Below, in pieces: positions 20,095 through 20,732 of a stretch of 20,732 nt of DNA. The DNA comes from a virus, in IMG/VR virus record IMGVR_UViG_3300010388_000097, positions 1 through 20,732 of that record. The stretch is one strand, 5' to 3'. Made by a program: the position numbers and the translations under genes. The notes beneath the pieces were generated by a model, which saw nothing but the letters and a program-made list of their open reading frames with translations, did no database searches and was not told where the DNA came from. The stretch's first letter is position 1; each line of letters begins with the position of its first letter.

Positions 20095-20256
20095 CTATTC
20101 TGCGGTCTTGTCAAGCTCCGCTACATAATCTTCCAGAGCAGCGATGATAATGCTGGTAACGGTGATCCCGTTGTCAGCAGCTTTCTTCTGCACTGTGGTC
20201 CAAAGTTCATCGGACACGCGGATTGTGCGCGTAGGAGTTTTAGGTGCGTTTGGCAT
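20095..20256 (-). CDS. Ribbon-helix-helix DNA-binding protein
   Basis: A 53-aa protein, starting MPNAPKTPTRTIRVSDELW. The beta strand TRTIRVS (9-15) is followed by a first helix DELWTTVQKKAADNG (16-30) and a second TVTSIIIAALEDYVAEL (32-48), the standard Arc/CopG layout. RHH dimers bind operators as transcriptional repressors. It follows the metallopeptidase gene by 13 bases, and inverted repeats that could serve as its operator start at its stop codon. The ATG at 20256 has a weak GAAAG upstream. It is likely an autoregulator or an early-gene switch. Confidence 0.8.
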   Translation of the reverse strand: MPNAPKTPTRTIRVSDELWTTVQKKAADNGITVTSIIIAALEDYVAELDKTAE

Positions 20257-20269
20257 CTATCTACTTTCG

Positions 20270-20632
20270 TTAGTCTTTTTCTAACAGCCAACGAGTCAAC
20301 GTAGGGTTCTCGCGGAGAATGCTGAGCATTGTGTCTTCATACATAGCGATGAAGTAGTGCTCCCAAGTTGCGATTACTTCGTTTGGCTGTACTTCTTCTA
20401 GATTCGGCTTAATGCCACTAGCACCATTAGAGAAACGAATAGCGTGGAATAGCTCGTGGAACAACGTCTGTCGTTTACGAGATGGAGGACAGTGCTTGTC
20501 TAGCACGATGGTGTTGGTCTTTTGCAAGGTGTAGCCGTAAGAGTCGTCAGCGATGTAACCATCATCTGCGCGGTCGCGCTCAATAACGGTCCACATCTGG
20601 GCACCGATCTTGATCTTCTTTGGAGTAGGCAT
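20270..20632 (-). CDS. HExxH zinc metallopeptidase (ImmA/IrrE-like)
   Basis: A 120-aa protein with TLFHELFHAIRF (57-67), carrying HExxH (H59, E60, H63), and a downstream acidic helix NEVIATWEHYF (84-94) in which E85 could be the third zinc ligand. Such small phage metalloproteases resemble ImmA/IrrE, which cleave repressors, although here the HTH domain of classical ImmA partners is lacking and a beta-rich N-terminus precedes the motif. No Shine-Dalgarno is seen before the ATG at 20632; a TAATAT -10 box ends 6 bases before it, so the mRNA may be leaderless. The RHH protein downstream is a possible substrate. Confidence 0.75.
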   Translation of the reverse strand: MPTPKKIKIGAQMWTVIERDRADDGYIADDSYGYTLQKTNTIVLDKHCPPSRKRQTLFHELFHAIRFSNGASGIKPNLEEVQPNEVIATWEHYFIAMYEDTMLSILRENPTLTRWLLEKD

Positions 20633-20648
20633 ACACCAATATTACCAG
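20633..20648 (-). promoter_or_regulatory. Extended -10 promoter giving a leaderless transcript
   Basis: On the minus strand, TGG-TAATAT (20639-20647) forms an extended -10. Initiation 6-7 bases downstream would fall on the A of the ATG at 20632, which has no ribosome site. No -35 is clear, because the stem of the terminator occupies that space. Leaderless mRNAs are common in Actinobacteria. Confidence 0.4.
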
Positions 20649-20652
20649 AAAA

Positions 20653-20682
20653 GGCCAAAACCCCCTGTGTAAATACAGGGGG
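20653..20682 (-). terminator. Rho-independent terminator after the right-edge gene
   Basis: A perfect 8-bp stem, CCCCCTGT (20661-20668) with ACAGGGGG (20675-20682), has a 6-base loop and is followed on the minus strand by TTTTGGCCTTTT. The interrupted T-run is weaker than at 8251-8283. It lies 16 bases past the stop of the partial gene at the edge. Confidence 0.8.
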
Positions 20683-20698
20683 CCTTGGGCTATTTAAG

Positions 20699-20732
20699 CT
20701 ATTTCTTGTGGAAAGTGATGTCCAAGCCGTTG
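20699..20732 (-). CDS. 3' end of an unknown gene (partial)
   Basis: The last ten codons read NGLDITFHKK followed by TAG at 20699-20701. The terminator sits just downstream, which supports this as a true gene end. The alternative frame ends at TAA 20694-20696 (RLGHHFPQEIA) and cannot be excluded. Too short to assign. Confidence 0.4.
   Translation of the reverse strand, partial: NGLDITFHKK

Noticed and set aside
20095-20632. Toxin-antitoxin pair (RHH antitoxin with peptidase)
   Set aside because: RHH proteins are common antitoxins, but the partner is an HExxH peptidase and not a known toxin type, and the gene order (peptidase first) is not diagnostic.

Overview
The window looks like the replication and metabolism arm of a double-stranded DNA phage of an actinobacterium, or a prophage or metagenomic contig of one. 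The evidence for this is a WhiB-family Fe-S regulator, a monomeric class II ribonucleotide reductase, a family A DNA polymerase, RecA, a Cas4-like nuclease, a RuvC-like resolvase, a dNMP kinase, and many tiny Cys-rich zinc-ribbon proteins. No capsid, tail, terminase, lysis, integrase or tRNA gene is seen. Every supported gene lies on the minus strand, so transcription runs from high to low coordinates. Genes are packed tightly, and many junctions are TAATG, ATGA or GTGA overlaps, which suggests translational coupling. Family names come from reading motifs; no database search was possible.

Layout in the direction of transcription. (a) 20732-18294, early regulatory block: the tail of an unknown gene, a terminator, an HExxH metallopeptidase that may be leaderless, a ribbon-helix-helix protein, a folded leader, a 143-aa coiled-coil protein, an FmdB-like zinc ribbon, a MerR-like HTH protein, and a gp32-like zinc-containing ssDNA-binding protein ending at a strong terminator. 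(b) 18233-10931, DNA replication, recombination and nucleotide block: PolA, dNMP kinase, two proteins of unknown role, RecA, a zinc knuckle, a Holliday-junction-resolvase-like endonuclease, WhiB, then (from a promoter) the Cas4-like nuclease, a 168-aa protein and a RuvC-like resolvase. (c) 10934-8251: small accessory genes, including a tandem family of related short proteins, two overlapping micro-genes, a SpoVS homologue and a basic disordered protein, closed by a terminator. (d) 8159-4868: an HTH-like protein, a calcineurin-like phosphoesterase and a series of short, mostly unknown proteins. (e) 4814-1, entered from a second promoter: a zinc protein, two small unknowns, a nucleotidyltransferase-fold protein, a HAD-like protein lacking its nucleophile, a TIM-barrel protein resembling tRNA-guanine transglycosylase/DpdA, and NrdJ, cut by the window edge.

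Working together, PolA, the ssDNA-binding protein, RecA, the Cas4-like and RusA/Hjc-like nucleases and RuvC make a phage replication-recombination set. NrdJ and the dNMP kinase supply dNTPs, and WhiB, MerR, RHH and HTH proteins are the likely regulators. The part with the most unexplained biology is the nucleotidyltransferase / HAD / TIM-barrel trio at 1000-3828. Also notable are a promoter motif shared by 4842-4870 and 12907-12935, a tandem small-protein family at 9823-10741, and an 18-bp-stem palindrome inside the coding sequence at 13767-13808.
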